Positions 51,353 through 61,041 are shown, numbered from the stretch's first letter. The stretch: DNA of 64,000 bases from Candidatus Omnitrophota bacterium (GCA_020632575.1 JACKFH010000004.1:62001-126000), one strand, 5' to 3'. The notes: a model not told the origin generated them from the letters alone. A program made the numbers and translations.

Positions 51353-53668
51353 TTGAAAAAATTCTTTGGACTCTTATTGCTTCTCATCATTCTCGCGTTT
51401 GCCTTTCAAGGTTCGCGTGGGATCTGGGAGCCCGATGAAGGGTATTACATCGGCATCGCGCGAGATATGGTTGAGACAGGCGACTGGATCGTGCCGCAGC
51501 TCAACCTTCGCCCCTTCCTTGACAAGCCGCCGATTGTTTATTGGGGAAGCGCATTCATGATGGACCAGTTTGGGTTCAACGAATGGTCTGCGCGCATTCC
51601 CCATTCGGTGTGGTTTTTGTTGACCGCTGTCTTTGTTTACCTGCTAGGGAAAGACATGTTCGACGAGAAGACGGGCATTCTTAGCGCCTTAATCTACGCC
51701 ACCAGCCCCATCCCTTTCGTCGCCGCGAACATCGTCACACCGGACACCCCACTGACTGTTTGGGTCAGCGCCATGTTCCTTGGGTTTTGGAAAGTCTTTC
51801 GAAGTCAGTCAAAACCGCGGCGGTTGATGTGGGAGTTTTTCCTGGGTGTGTCGGGAGGTCTTGCGTTCCTTTCCAAAGGTCCCGCCACCTTCGTTTACAT
51901 GGCTCCCGTGTTCTTCTTTCTTCTCGCCTCCGGAAATCTGAAAGCCTACTGCCTGCGCTGGGGTTTTCTCATGTGCAGCCTCCTCTTCGTCGCTGTCGGA
52001 GCAAGCTGGTATGTTGCGGTCATCTACTACATACCCGGCGCCCTGCATTATTTCTTGGAGAGTCAGGTGACGGGGCGTCTTTTCACCGAGGAGTTTAACC
52101 GGAACCCCGAATGGTACACTTTCACTTATGTCTATTTGCCAGTGGTGCTCTTTGGAACCTTGCCTTGGTCCGTGGCCTGGCTCCCCAGAATCATCCATTT
52201 GTACAAGAACCGAGGCTTCGAAAAGAAGCCACTCAGACAATGGGACCGCCGAACGCTCTTCTTGTCGATGCTCGTAATCGTCCCTTTTGTCATCTTTTGC
52301 AGCGCCAGTTCTAAACTTCCACTCTACATTCTTCCATTGTTCGCTCCCTTGAGTCTGATCAGCGCCCTTTGCTGGATTCGTTGGAAACCGGATTGGATAG
52401 GATCGAATCGTCCTTTAACCGTGACCCTTTTTTTCGCGTTTTGGGTCATCTTACTGGTGACAGTCCGGGGAGGGATGGCTTATTGGCCAACCGATAGAGA
52501 CACCCGCGCGTTCTGGGAAGAGGTCAAAGATAAGATTCCCAAGGATCGCTCGGAACTCGTTGTCGTGAACATGAGAAGACGAGGTCTTGGCTTCTATACG
52601 GATTATGGAGTTGAAATGGTCACAACCAAGTCGAATCCCTATCCTGCGTTCACCGAGACTGAACGCCTTAGCGAAGAGGTTCATGAACTTCCCACGTGCG
52701 GCCACCACCATGTTTTTTTCGTAAGGGATAGAGAGTACGAGGAAGCTCTCGAACTAATCCAAAATTCCGGAGCGACCTACAACATTCAAAACGGCCCCGA
52801 AGGGGTCCATATCATTACTGTTGACCCGGCTTCACCTGAGGTTCAGGTTGTGCGGCTTGCGGCGTTGGGAGACACTCGGACTGGAGATTCTGGTCAGATT
52901 CAACTCGGAAGCGCTCTCTATCACACGGACGAGACAAACCCCCTCAATGGTATTGTCCTCTTGGGCGACAACATTTCATTTCGAGGAGAGCCGGAATATT
53001 TTGAGGATCATTTCGTTAGGCCCTATGACGCCCTCTTGGACGCTGGAGTCAGCTTCTTCGCGGTTTTAGGCAACCACGATATCAAGGGAGGCTTCTCAAG
53101 CTTCCAGTTGAATCATCCCTATCTCAACATGAAGGGGCGTCGGTACTATTCCGAGATGTTCGGTGAGGAACTGGTGGAGTGTTTCATGTTGGACACCAAT
53201 ACAATCGTTGGCGACCCTCAGCAAATCTCATGGTTGAACAAAAGCCTTCAAGAGAGTCCCGCGACTTGGAAAATCGTCGCCATGCATGAACCGCTTTATG
53301 GCGCTATCGAAAGACGCCCTGAAGCCGACGAACAATTGAGAGAGAGATTGGAGCCTATTTTTGTTAAAGGGGGAGTCGATCTCGCATTATCGGGACACAA
53401 CCATGTCTACCAGAGGAGGGTTCCAGTCAAAGGGATTCATTATTTCACCGCGGGGTCGGGAGGAAAATTGGATCGTGGACAGAATCTCCCCGACGATCCC
53501 GGTCTTGTGGTTGGAAACGATGAAACCAATGTCGCGCTGATTCTTGAGTTCGATGAAAAAGAGTGTCGCTTCAAGGCCATAAACGTCCTTGAACAGGTGG
53601 TCGACGAGGGAGTGATTCCAAAAGAGGACTCCGGACACATCGGGAAAACGGAAACGGTTGATCAATAG
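51353..53668 (+). CDS. ArnT/GT39-type glycosyltransferase fused to a metallophosphoesterase
   Basis: This 771-residue protein has an N-terminal polytopic membrane part of GT39 type (residues 1 to about 400), with the catalytic loop RGIWEPDEGYY (D28, E29) and FLSKGPATF. A periplasmic linker domain follows, then a complete calcineurin-like phosphoesterase from about 500: GDTR (D507), LGDN (D539), LGNHD (N574, H575), MHEPL (H645) and GHNH (H682, H684). ArnT-type enzymes move a sugar from a polyprenyl phosphate to lipid A or protein. The fused phosphatase could trim or recycle a phosphate product on the same membrane face. The TTG start at 51353 has GGAGG upstream, and an ATG further back lies inside the pump gene. 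Confidence 0.88.
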   Translation: MKKFFGLLLLLIILAFAFQGSRGIWEPDEGYYIGIARDMVETGDWIVPQLNLRPFLDKPPIVYWGSAFMMDQFGFNEWSARIPHSVWFLLTAVFVYLLGKDMFDEKTGILSALIYATSPIPFVAANIVTPDTPLTVWVSAMFLGFWKVFRSQSKPRRLMWEFFLGVSGGLAFLSKGPATFVYMAPVFFFLLASGNLKAYCLRWGFLMCSLLFVAVGASWYVAVIYYIPGALHYFLESQVTGRLFTEEFNRNPEWYTFTYVYLPVVLFGTLPWSVAWLPRIIHLYKNRGFEKKPLRQWDRRTLFLSMLVIVPFVIFCSASSKLPLYILPLFAPLSLISALCWIRWKPDWIGSNRPLTVTLFFAFWVILLVTVRGGMAYWPTDRDTRAFWEEVKDKIPKDRSELVVVNMRRRGLGFYTDYGVEMVTTKSNPYPAFTETERLSEEVHELPTCGHHHVFFVRDREYEEALELIQNSGATYNIQNGPEGVHIITVDPASPEVQVVRLAALGDTRTGDSGQIQLGSALYHTDETNPLNGIVLLGDNISFRGEPEYFEDHFVRPYDALLDAGVSFFAVLGNHDIKGGFSSFQLNHPYLNMKGRRYYSEMFGEELVECFMLDTNTIVGDPQQISWLNKSLQESPATWKIVAMHEPLYGAIERRPEADEQLRERLEPIFVKGGVDLALSGHNHVYQRRVPVKGIHYFTAGSGGKLDRGQNLPDDPGLVVGNDETNVALILEFDEKECRFKAINVLEQVVDEGVIPKEDSGHIGKTETVDQ

Positions 53669-53694
53669 ATCACTTTCATTGGGGGAATAGTAAA

Positions 53695-56025
53695 ATGAGA
53701 TGGGTTATGCTTGGGGGGTTCCTAATTGTATTAGCCTTCAGTTTTCAAGGATCGCGTGGAATCTGGGAACCCGACGAGGGGTATTACGCGGAACCGGCGA
53801 AATCCATGATTTCGACTGGGGACTGGATTGTCCCTCAGAACAATCTCCGCCCATTTATTGAAAAACCTCCAATCGTCTTTTGGGGAATCGTCGCCGGGAT
53901 CAAGTTTCTGGGTTGTAACGAGTGGGGTGTAAGATTTGCCAACGCCGTCTGGTTCATCCTCACCGCTCTTACAGTTGCTGGGCTCGCGAAATCCTTCTGG
54001 GACGACAAAACGGCGATCCTCTCCGCCGTGGTGTATTCCACCTCATTGTTTCCCTACGCCGCTTCGAACATTGTCACGCCCGACACCCCGTTGGCATTTT
54101 GGGGAACTGCGACTCTTGCCTGCTTTTGGAAGTCGCTTCATGCGAGCGATCGAAGGAGGTCCGCGATTTGGACCATCTTGATGGGCGCCGCCCTGGGATT
54201 CGGGGTCCTTTCCAAAGGACCCGCCATGCTGGTCATTTCTCTTCCAATTCCGATTTATTTGCTGTTTACAAGGAAGATCCGCGAGTTTTGTTTGACGCCT
54301 GACTTTTTCATCTCCATCCTCCTCTTCCTCGGCATCGGATCGAGCTGGTATATCGCGATTGCCTCCAATATTCCGGGGGCATTTTCTTACATGTGGGACA
54401 ACCAAATCAGTGGTCGATTTCTCAGTGAGAAGTATAGTCGCAATCCCGGTCCATTGGCTCCATTCTATGTCTACCTTCCGACAATCCTTCTCGGGACACT
54501 TCCATGGTCCGCGGTTTGGTATCCTCAAGCGTCCGGAATGTGGAGGGAACATGGGGGACTGAGGGGGATTCTCAATCGGCAGATGCGGGAACCGAACCTT
54601 TTCCTTTTCACTTGGCTTGCTTTCCCCTTCATGGTGTTTTGCATATCGAGTTCTCGGTTGCCCCTCTATTTGCTCCCATTATTCGCTCCCCTCTCCATCA
54701 TCACCGCGAGGTGCTGGTTGGTTTGGAGACCGACTTGGTTTGAGGGTCATCGGCTGAGGGTGGTTATCCCCGCTGTCATTTGTTGGTCGTTTCTCATCAT
54801 CGGCTTGCGTGAGGCGGTGGCCTTGTTTCCCACAGGGAAAGACAGTCGAGCTATTTGGCGAAGTATGGAGGGGCGCCTCCCCCGGTCGCGACACGAAATT
54901 GTCGTGGTTAATCACCATCGCCATGGATTGGGTTTCTACAGCGACGAGAATGTGGAAAGGGTCACCTCAAGCACTCATCCCTATCCCACGTTTTACATGC
55001 CGGATCGCTTGGAGGAGGAAATCCATGAACTCCCAACCTGTTCTCACTACCATGTCTTCCTGACAAAAGATAAGGACGCGGACATGCTTCGCTCCACGCT
55101 TCGAGATCGAAAAGCGGATTTCGAGGAATCCGAGATTGTGGAGAAATATCATCTCTTTGTGGTCAGTCCCGCGCCCGCCGAGGATTGGGTTGTCCGCTTG
55201 GCTGTGCTGGGAGGGCTCGGAGACGGCGAATCGGAGGAAGTGTTAATTGGTTCGGCGCTAAATCAGGTTGATGAAACGCGCCCATTGGATGGGATACTTC
55301 TTCTCGATGGTCAACAGGCCGGACACGATTGGAAGACCGACATCCCAAAAGACTTCCTCAAACCTTATGACGCCCTGATTCGGAACGGGGTGGAGTTCTT
55401 CTCCGTGTTAGGGGCTAGCCAAAAAGGGGGAATGCTAGAACGCTTCGAACTTCCCGGGCCGGTCCTCAATATGACCGGCAGGAAATACTACTCTGAAGTT
55501 TTCGGCGATGACCTTGTTGAATGTTATTTCCTCGATTCCAGCGACCTCGGATCTGGAAGTTCTCAAGTGAAGTGGTTGAAACAATCCCTTCGATCCAGCA
55601 AAGCCAGATGGAAAATCGTGGCAATGCAGGCTCAATTGGACACTCTCCCGCAAACGGAGCAAGCGGACGGATTGCCGATTAGCAAGACTCTGGAAGTCAT
55701 TCTAATTAAGAACAAGGTCCGTTTAGTCTTGATAGGAGATGGTAAGCCCTATCAAAGGCTAAAGCCAAAAAACGGCATCACCTGTTTTAATTCCGGATCC
55801 TTGGAAGAATCCGAAGCCGGACAACTCACCGACCCCGCGACAATTGCCATGGAGAGTCCATTGAAGGTGTCCCTCATCCTCCAGTTCAATGATGAGGGGT
55901 GTCAATTCAAGGCGATCGATGGTCTCGAACGGACAATCGATGAAGGCGCAATCCCCATACCGGTTGACCTCGCATTGTTACCAGCGGATTCAAATAATCG
56001 AGGTGAAAATTCAACCGTATATTAA
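53695..56025 (+). CDS. ArnT/GT39-type glycosyltransferase fused to a metal-free (pseudo) phosphoesterase
   Basis: This 776-residue paralogue of the preceding protein starts 26 bases after it. The glycosyltransferase part is intact in its key loop (RGIWEPDEGYY) and VLSKGPAML. The C-terminal domain keeps the fold (LLLDGQQAG, RKYYSEVFGDDLVECYFLD, CQFKAIDGLE) but loses every metal ligand: GDTR becomes GGLG, LGDN becomes LDGQ, LGNHD becomes LGASQ, MHEP becomes MQAQ, and GHNH becomes GDGK. It is therefore very likely a catalytically dead binding or regulatory domain, retained at full length. GGGGGAA precedes the ATG. The pair arose by tandem duplication after the fusion. Confidence 0.88.
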   Translation: MRWVMLGGFLIVLAFSFQGSRGIWEPDEGYYAEPAKSMISTGDWIVPQNNLRPFIEKPPIVFWGIVAGIKFLGCNEWGVRFANAVWFILTALTVAGLAKSFWDDKTAILSAVVYSTSLFPYAASNIVTPDTPLAFWGTATLACFWKSLHASDRRRSAIWTILMGAALGFGVLSKGPAMLVISLPIPIYLLFTRKIREFCLTPDFFISILLFLGIGSSWYIAIASNIPGAFSYMWDNQISGRFLSEKYSRNPGPLAPFYVYLPTILLGTLPWSAVWYPQASGMWREHGGLRGILNRQMREPNLFLFTWLAFPFMVFCISSSRLPLYLLPLFAPLSIITARCWLVWRPTWFEGHRLRVVIPAVICWSFLIIGLREAVALFPTGKDSRAIWRSMEGRLPRSRHEIVVVNHHRHGLGFYSDENVERVTSSTHPYPTFYMPDRLEEEIHELPTCSHYHVFLTKDKDADMLRSTLRDRKADFEESEIVEKYHLFVVSPAPAEDWVVRLAVLGGLGDGESEEVLIGSALNQVDETRPLDGILLLDGQQAGHDWKTDIPKDFLKPYDALIRNGVEFFSVLGASQKGGMLERFELPGPVLNMTGRKYYSEVFGDDLVECYFLDSSDLGSGSSQVKWLKQSLRSSKARWKIVAMQAQLDTLPQTEQADGLPISKTLEVILIKNKVRLVLIGDGKPYQRLKPKNGITCFNSGSLEESEAGQLTDPATIAMESPLKVSLILQFNDEGCQFKAIDGLERTIDEGAIPIPVDLALLPADSNNRGENSTVY

Positions 56026-56218
56026 AGATCTCAACAGAACCAAACCTGAATACTGAGTAGATTAGACCACCAATCTTGAAAAGTCTTTCGGCGATGCCCC
56101 TCGATGATCTTGTGCAACAGGCCAACTTCATACCGATCGATTCGAGGATGAGACTTCCATCCGTGGAATTTTCGTTTTCGATGAATCGCTACACTTCGAA
56201 TGTCAGGGAATAACTCTT

Positions 56219-58993
56219 TCACTCCCGGTTTTCCAGGCGGAACTCGTCTTGTTCCTTGCTTTCTCGGATCATGTCCTCGGGATTGTCGATCACCGGTGAT
56301 TCCTCGAGCGCGCTCCAATCGAAATTTTCATCGAAGGGATCGAGCGCTTTTTGAGGATCGAAGATCCTGGTGTCAGGCGGAAGTGCGCGGTAAGGGGTGG
56401 TGTCCGGTTCATCGGTGAAGAGGTCCGCGAGATCGGTCGCTCCCGCATCGTATTGGTTGAGGTAGGGCAAACCAAGGATGTTCCAATAAGTTTTGAAGAG
56501 GCTCCCGAAACTGTAGTGAACATGACCGACATAACCCCGTTTGGCGTAAGGGGAGATGACCATCAGGATGGACCGATGAGCATCGACATGGTCCACCCCG
56601 TTCTGAGCATCATCCTCGGTGATCACAATCGCCATATTTTTCCAGTAGCGGGTGTGTGAGAGGAACTCAACAATTCGTCCGACAGCGAGATCGTTGTCCA
56701 CCATGTAACTCTCCCGAAACGGGTAGCCCGCGTCGGGCCTCTCTCCGGCGCCGTGATCGTTGGGGATGATCACGGTCAACATTTGCGGCATGTTTTCATT
56801 TTCGCCGCCCCACTTCTCATTGAACTCCTTGATGAACTGATCGATTCGGAACTGATCGGGGATCGCCATGTTGTAAGTAGCGTAGGTTCGCGAGGTCTTT
56901 TCGAAGATGGGCGCCGGGACGGGATAATTGACGAAGTGCCGGATCCCGGTGTACTTGAAGGACTCATGGTAAGAGGCCGGTTCGAACATGATCCCGAATC
57001 CGAAATTGAAAAACTCGATCCCATGTCGTTCGAGGTGTTCCCACATCGACCCGGCTTCATTGTAGTCCTCCGGGTAAATGGCGCCCGCGGCGCCGTTCAT
57101 CGCCAGGCTGCCCGGAGCCTTCAGGTTGGCGTTGTATCCACGGTTATCGCCGTAACTCGCGGGGGTGGTGGTCTCCACCCACTCGTTGGGATAGGTGTTC
57201 ACCAACCACCGATGGCCATCCGCGGAGACATCGGAATCGACATAAAAATTGTCCCCGATGGCGAATTCTTTCGCAAGCTTCAGATGGTTGGCCATCACCG
57301 TGGCATCCTCCACCATCCGGGACTTATCCTGGTTGGTGAATGTCACCCCATGGCCATACCGCGCCAGAGAAGGATCACCGTTGCATCCCTCCACCTGACC
57401 GAAGACCTCATCAAAGGTTCGGTTCTCCTTGGAGATGAAGACAATGTGTTCGATGGGGGATTCTTTCTGGCCTCCATAGAGGGGAACCGGGTTGTTCTTC
57501 CGCCAGTCGAATTCTTCGGAGTCCACCGTGGAGGTGGCGAAATTGTTTTTTATCACCTGTTCGGAAAGCGAGGGGAGTTCGTCATCGGAGGGAATGTCGA
57601 GGATCGTGACCGTACCTTTCATGAGATTGCCGATATAGGACCCTTCCGGGCCCCGTTGAAAATCGCTTCCACCGTTGGGGCCGCTGCCAAACCCTTTCGC
57701 GTTCGCGACCACCAGCTTTTTTCCATCGCCAGTCACCTTGAGCTTCGAGGGGAACCACCCGACCGGGATGTGTCCAATCACCGAGACGGTTGGGATATCG
57801 ATCACCCCGATCGCGTTGATTCCGGATTCAGCGACAAAGAGGCGTTTTCCATCGGGAGAGGCCGCCACTCCGAAGGGGATTACTCCTCGAAACTGTTTGA
57901 TGGCAGGGTGGGGTTTGAGGTAAACCTCCTGGAGCAATTCATTGTTTGCGAGATCGATGACCGAGATTGAGTCGTTGTTTCCATTGGAGACAAACACATA
58001 GTCCTGAGTGGCGACAACCGAATTGGGACTGGAGCCACCGACCGCGGGGATGCCTTCGATGAGGTCGCCGACAAGATGGCCTGTTTTGATCTTGGCGATG
58101 ACTTTCGAGGGAGAGGAGGTGAGATCGATGGTCCAAACCGAAAAGGATTCGGGGACATTCGGATCGCCCAACCCGGGAACATCGTACTCGCCGACCCTCG
58201 TCCCCTCTCTCATCTCCTTCGAGTTGTAGCCAAAGGGTGGGAACTCGAGTCCCGAATGAACCATGTTGTTTTCATCCACTCCGGGAATTTTTTTGTACTC
58301 GAACATCCCAACATTGGCCACATAGACTTTTTTCTCGTCGGGTGAGAGGGCAATGCCGAATGGGTATCTGCCGACCGGAACGCTTTCGACCACCGCGTGG
58401 CTCTCGGTGTCGGCGATGACCACGCGAAAGTTGGTCTGGTCAACCGCGTAGATTCGCCTCCCATCTTTCGACAAGATGAGATCGCCGATGTAGCCATCGG
58501 GGTGATCAGCATCGGCGCAGGATATCGACCCGGTCCTTGTCCCCGCCTCGATATCCATGATGGCGATAGCGTTTTCCTGACCGGCCGCGACATAGACCGT
58601 CTTGTTGTCATCCGCGATCGCGAGTCCCATGAAGACCGAAGCGAGAACTCCCTCATCGGTGGTGGGGCCGGGTGGGATCTGCTCGATTTCCGGTTGGTCG
58701 GATTGGAGGTTCCGAATGATGGAGATCGAAAGCGGATCGACTCCCGAGTTCGCGGTGATGGCGATACCGCCATCCCGGCTGAGCGCCAATCCGAAGGGGT
58801 GGGGGGCCACCCGCACGGTATTCCCGAGAGGTTTCACGAACCTCCCATTGGGAATGATTGTGGTCCCATCGGGATCGATCCTGGTGTAAAGCGAATTGGC
58901 CGGTGCTGAGAGGACTGTCACCTTTCCCTCGCAAAACTCCGAGTTGGCGAGCAGGATTGGAAATAGAAAAAGAGAGAAGATTGAAATTCGCAT
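56219..58993 (-). CDS. Exported beta-propeller protein with phospholipase C/acid-phosphatase-like phosphoesterase domain
   Basis: This 924-residue protein has a signal peptide (ISIFSLFLFPILLANSEFCEG) and an N-terminal YVTN-type seven-bladed propeller to about residue 470, with repeated blades such as PFGIALSPDEKKVYVAN and PFGVAASPDGKRLFVAES. A phosphoesterase domain follows (about 500-860): HIVFISKENRTFDEVFG, ADGHRW, PNDHG, and ITEDDAQNGVDHVDAHRS. The acidic and His blocks match the PF04185-type family, which includes bacterial phospholipases C and AcpA. It probably cleaves phospho-diesters or -monoesters outside the cell. GAGG lies seven bases before the ATG. It stands apart from the upstream rightward operon, converging with it. 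Confidence 0.9.
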   Translation of the reverse strand: MRISIFSLFLFPILLANSEFCEGKVTVLSAPANSLYTRIDPDGTTIIPNGRFVKPLGNTVRVAPHPFGLALSRDGGIAITANSGVDPLSISIIRNLQSDQPEIEQIPPGPTTDEGVLASVFMGLAIADDNKTVYVAAGQENAIAIMDIEAGTRTGSISCADADHPDGYIGDLILSKDGRRIYAVDQTNFRVVIADTESHAVVESVPVGRYPFGIALSPDEKKVYVANVGMFEYKKIPGVDENNMVHSGLEFPPFGYNSKEMREGTRVGEYDVPGLGDPNVPESFSVWTIDLTSSPSKVIAKIKTGHLVGDLIEGIPAVGGSSPNSVVATQDYVFVSNGNNDSISVIDLANNELLQEVYLKPHPAIKQFRGVIPFGVAASPDGKRLFVAESGINAIGVIDIPTVSVIGHIPVGWFPSKLKVTGDGKKLVVANAKGFGSGPNGGSDFQRGPEGSYIGNLMKGTVTILDIPSDDELPSLSEQVIKNNFATSTVDSEEFDWRKNNPVPLYGGQKESPIEHIVFISKENRTFDEVFGQVEGCNGDPSLARYGHGVTFTNQDKSRMVEDATVMANHLKLAKEFAIGDNFYVDSDVSADGHRWLVNTYPNEWVETTTPASYGDNRGYNANLKAPGSLAMNGAAGAIYPEDYNEAGSMWEHLERHGIEFFNFGFGIMFEPASYHESFKYTGIRHFVNYPVPAPIFEKTSRTYATYNMAIPDQFRIDQFIKEFNEKWGGENENMPQMLTVIIPNDHGAGERPDAGYPFRESYMVDNDLAVGRIVEFLSHTRYWKNMAIVITEDDAQNGVDHVDAHRSILMVISPYAKRGYVGHVHYSFGSLFKTYWNILGLPYLNQYDAGATDLADLFTDEPDTTPYRALPPDTRIFDPQKALDPFDENFDWSALEESPVIDNPEDMIRESKEQDEFRLENRE

Positions 58994-59009
58994 CGGAGCG
59001 CCTCGAGAT

Positions 59010-59041
59010 CGTGCGCGGGATTGCTAGGCATCCCACGCACG
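59010..59041. other. Stem-loop between the propeller phosphoesterase gene and the repeat element
   Basis: CGTGCGCGGGAT pairs with ATCCCACGCACG (one mismatch) around an 8-base loop, 17 bases before the leftward gene start. It could fold in the 5' leader of that mRNA. No T-run is present on either side. Confidence 0.4.
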
Positions 59042-59156
59042 GATTGGTTTCTTTTCCGGTCTGTCAACCATCTTACAGGAAGGTGGAGGGATCGAAGAGA
59101 GGTTCCTGTTGAGACGCCGGCCTGCCTGGTCCGTCAGATTTTCAACCCCAGGACTA

Positions 59157-59325
59157 AGAGGGTGTTTGAAAAGCGCCGAATCGAATGTCAATGCCGTGGG
59201 AGCGGCTTCCAGCCGTGATAACCGGGATCTTCGGAATCCACCGAGTTTCCCTCCCTTTCGCGGCTGGAAGCCGCTCCCACGGCGTTCCGGTTCATAATCC
59301 CGGATCCACTTTTCAAACACCCTCT
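59157..59325. repeat. Inverted-repeat element of a second type
   Basis: The ends AGAGGGTGTTTGAAAAG and its inverse CTTTTCAAACACCCTCT enclose 169 bases. Inside, a perfect 22-base inverted repeat (59194-59215 and 59261-59282) begins CCGTGGGAGCGGCTTCC. The core word GTGGGAGCGGC is shared with the elements at 3791 and 5143, but the tips differ. TA or AA dinucleotides flank the ends. It looks like another MITE-like family with a conserved core. Confidence 0.75.
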
Positions 59326-59353
59326 AAGAGAAATTACGCGACTCGCTCACTGA

Positions 59354-60508
59354 TTACGGCGTTTCCCGGATTCGCGGATTGAGAAGGTCTCTGGCCTCGA
59401 GCACCAGAGCGCGCGCTCGCTCGGAGGTCGAGGCCAACCCGGTTAAGTGTCCCATCTTCCGGCCTGGCCGCGCCTCCCGTTTGCCATACAGGTGCAATTT
59501 GAGGTCGCAGAGCGAACATGCGCGATACCAATCTGGCTGAGCCTGGTTCCAAAGGTCGCCCAACAGGTTCGCCATGGCGGCTGGTCGGAGTTGTTGAGTC
59601 GAACCGAGCGGCAATCCACACACAGCCCGAACCTGTTGCTCGAATTGACTGGTGGTGTGGGCGTCGATCGTCAGGTGACCCGAGTTGTGTGGGCGCGGCG
59701 CGAGTTCGTTGACAAGCAGGCTCCCATCTTCCTTCAGAAACATTTCCACACACAGAACGCCAATGACCTCGAGTTTCTCCACCACGGTCCGGGCGATTTC
59801 GGCGGCCTCCTCGGCCACCTTGGGGGGGATGCCGGAGGGAGAGATGGAAACGTCCAGAATGTGATTTCGATGGAGATTGAGGATCGGATCGTAACAGGCG
59901 ATCTCGCCGCGAAGACCTCGCCCGGCCACCACGGAAATCTCGCTCTCGAAATCGACCCACCCTTCGAATACGGCTTCCTGCCTTTCCATGGAGTTCCAGG
60001 CTTCCCGAAGTTGTTCCTCGGAGTCGACCTTCGCCTGCCCCTTGCCGTCATACCCCCACGAAGCGGTTTTCAAGACTCCTGGTAGACCGACAGTTTCGAT
60101 CGCGGTTCTTATCTCCCCCTCGGATCGAATCGGGGCGAAGGGGGTGACCGGCAATCCAGATTCCCTGAGAAACGTCTTCTCACGAATGCGGTTTTGAGTC
60201 GTATTTAAAACGGAACCGGCTGGCCTAACGGGGGCATGCCGCTCCGCCACTTCAGTGGTTTTCGATGGCACGTTCTCGAACTCGAAAGTGATGACATCCA
60301 CGCGACTGGCGAATTGAGCCACGGAATCGAGGTCCTCATAGGGCGCCTGAATTTCGACATCGGCCACCTGTCCCGCGGGGGTGTCGTTGTCGGGCGAAAG
60401 AGCATGGACTCGATACCCCATCTGGCGTGCCGCGATCGCGAACATTCGCCCGAGTTGACCGCTTCCCAAGACCCCGATGACCGACCCCGGCAAATAGGTT
60501 TGAGTCAT
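59354..60508 (-). CDS. purK: N5-carboxyaminoimidazole ribonucleotide synthase (PurK)
   Basis: This 384-residue ATP-grasp enzyme makes N5-CAIR from AIR, ATP and bicarbonate in de novo purine synthesis. The start IGVLGSGQLGRMFAIAARQMGYRVHALSPD, the ATP-grasp segments LKTASWGYDGKGQAKV and EGWVDFESEISVVAGR, and the active-site block VNELAPRPHNSGHLTIDAHTTSQFEQ are all typical. The length matches the family. Its ATG overlaps the purE stop by four bases, so PurE and PurK are translationally coupled, as the pathway requires. Confidence 0.97.
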   Translation of the reverse strand: MTQTYLPGSVIGVLGSGQLGRMFAIAARQMGYRVHALSPDNDTPAGQVADVEIQAPYEDLDSVAQFASRVDVITFEFENVPSKTTEVAERHAPVRPAGSVLNTTQNRIREKTFLRESGLPVTPFAPIRSEGEIRTAIETVGLPGVLKTASWGYDGKGQAKVDSEEQLREAWNSMERQEAVFEGWVDFESEISVVAGRGLRGEIACYDPILNLHRNHILDVSISPSGIPPKVAEEAAEIARTVVEKLEVIGVLCVEMFLKEDGSLLVNELAPRPHNSGHLTIDAHTTSQFEQQVRAVCGLPLGSTQQLRPAAMANLLGDLWNQAQPDWYRACSLCDLKLHLYGKREARPGRKMGHLTGLASTSERARALVLEARDLLNPRIRETP

Positions 60509-61041
60509 AGTAAGGAATCCTTTAACACGGTCTCGGTCTGTTCCTCGTGAAAAGCCCGCAGGCGGTCATGTAGAGCGTTGTCGGTCTGCGCCAGCATCCG
60601 GACCGCCAACAGAGCGGCGTTCTTAGCGCCCGCCTCGCCGATAGCGAGGGTCCCCACCGGAACTCCGCCCGGCATCTGGACGATCGATAGAAGCGAATCC
60701 ACGCCCTGAAGTGTCCGACTCTTAACCGGCACTCCCAAGACCGGCAGCAGGGTTTGCGCGGCCACCATTCCAGGGAGATGAGCCGATCCGCCGGCGCCCG
60801 CGATGATGACTCGCAACCCGCGTTCCTCGGCGCTTTGGGCATACTCCCTCATCCATTCCGGAGTTCGGTGCGCCGACACGATTCGACACTCATGAGGGAC
60901 CTGGAATCGATCGAGCATCTCGGAGGCTTGACGCATCGTCTCCCAATCCGATTTGCTCCCCATGATGATTCCCACCAGCGGGGTCGACGAATCCGTGTTC
61001 CCTTGACCGCCGCTCGATTCCCCTCTTATTTCGTTGGACAT
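60505..61041 (-). CDS. purE: N5-carboxyaminoimidazole ribonucleotide mutase (PurE)
   Basis: This 178-residue class I PurE converts N5-CAIR to CAIR. GIIMGSKSDWETM binds the phosphate, SAHRTPEWM carries the catalytic His, and AGAGGSAHLPGMVAAQT and SIVQMPGGVPVGTLAIGEAGAKNA are conserved blocks. The first 20 residues are a polar extension. GAGGAG lies just upstream of the ATG at 61041. It is coupled to purK and follows dabA by 30 bases on the same strand. Confidence 0.97.
   Translation of the reverse strand: MSNEIRGESSGGQGNTDSSTPLVGIIMGSKSDWETMRQASEMLDRFQVPHECRIVSAHRTPEWMREYAQSAEERGLRVIIAGAGGSAHLPGMVAAQTLLPVLGVPVKSRTLQGVDSLLSIVQMPGGVPVGTLAIGEAGAKNAALLAVRMLAQTDNALHDRLRAFHEEQTETVLKDSLL

Noticed and set aside
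56753..57970. 405-codon plus-strand ORF opposite the propeller phosphoesterase
   Set aside because: The minus strand has regular propeller blades and enzyme motifs across the same region.
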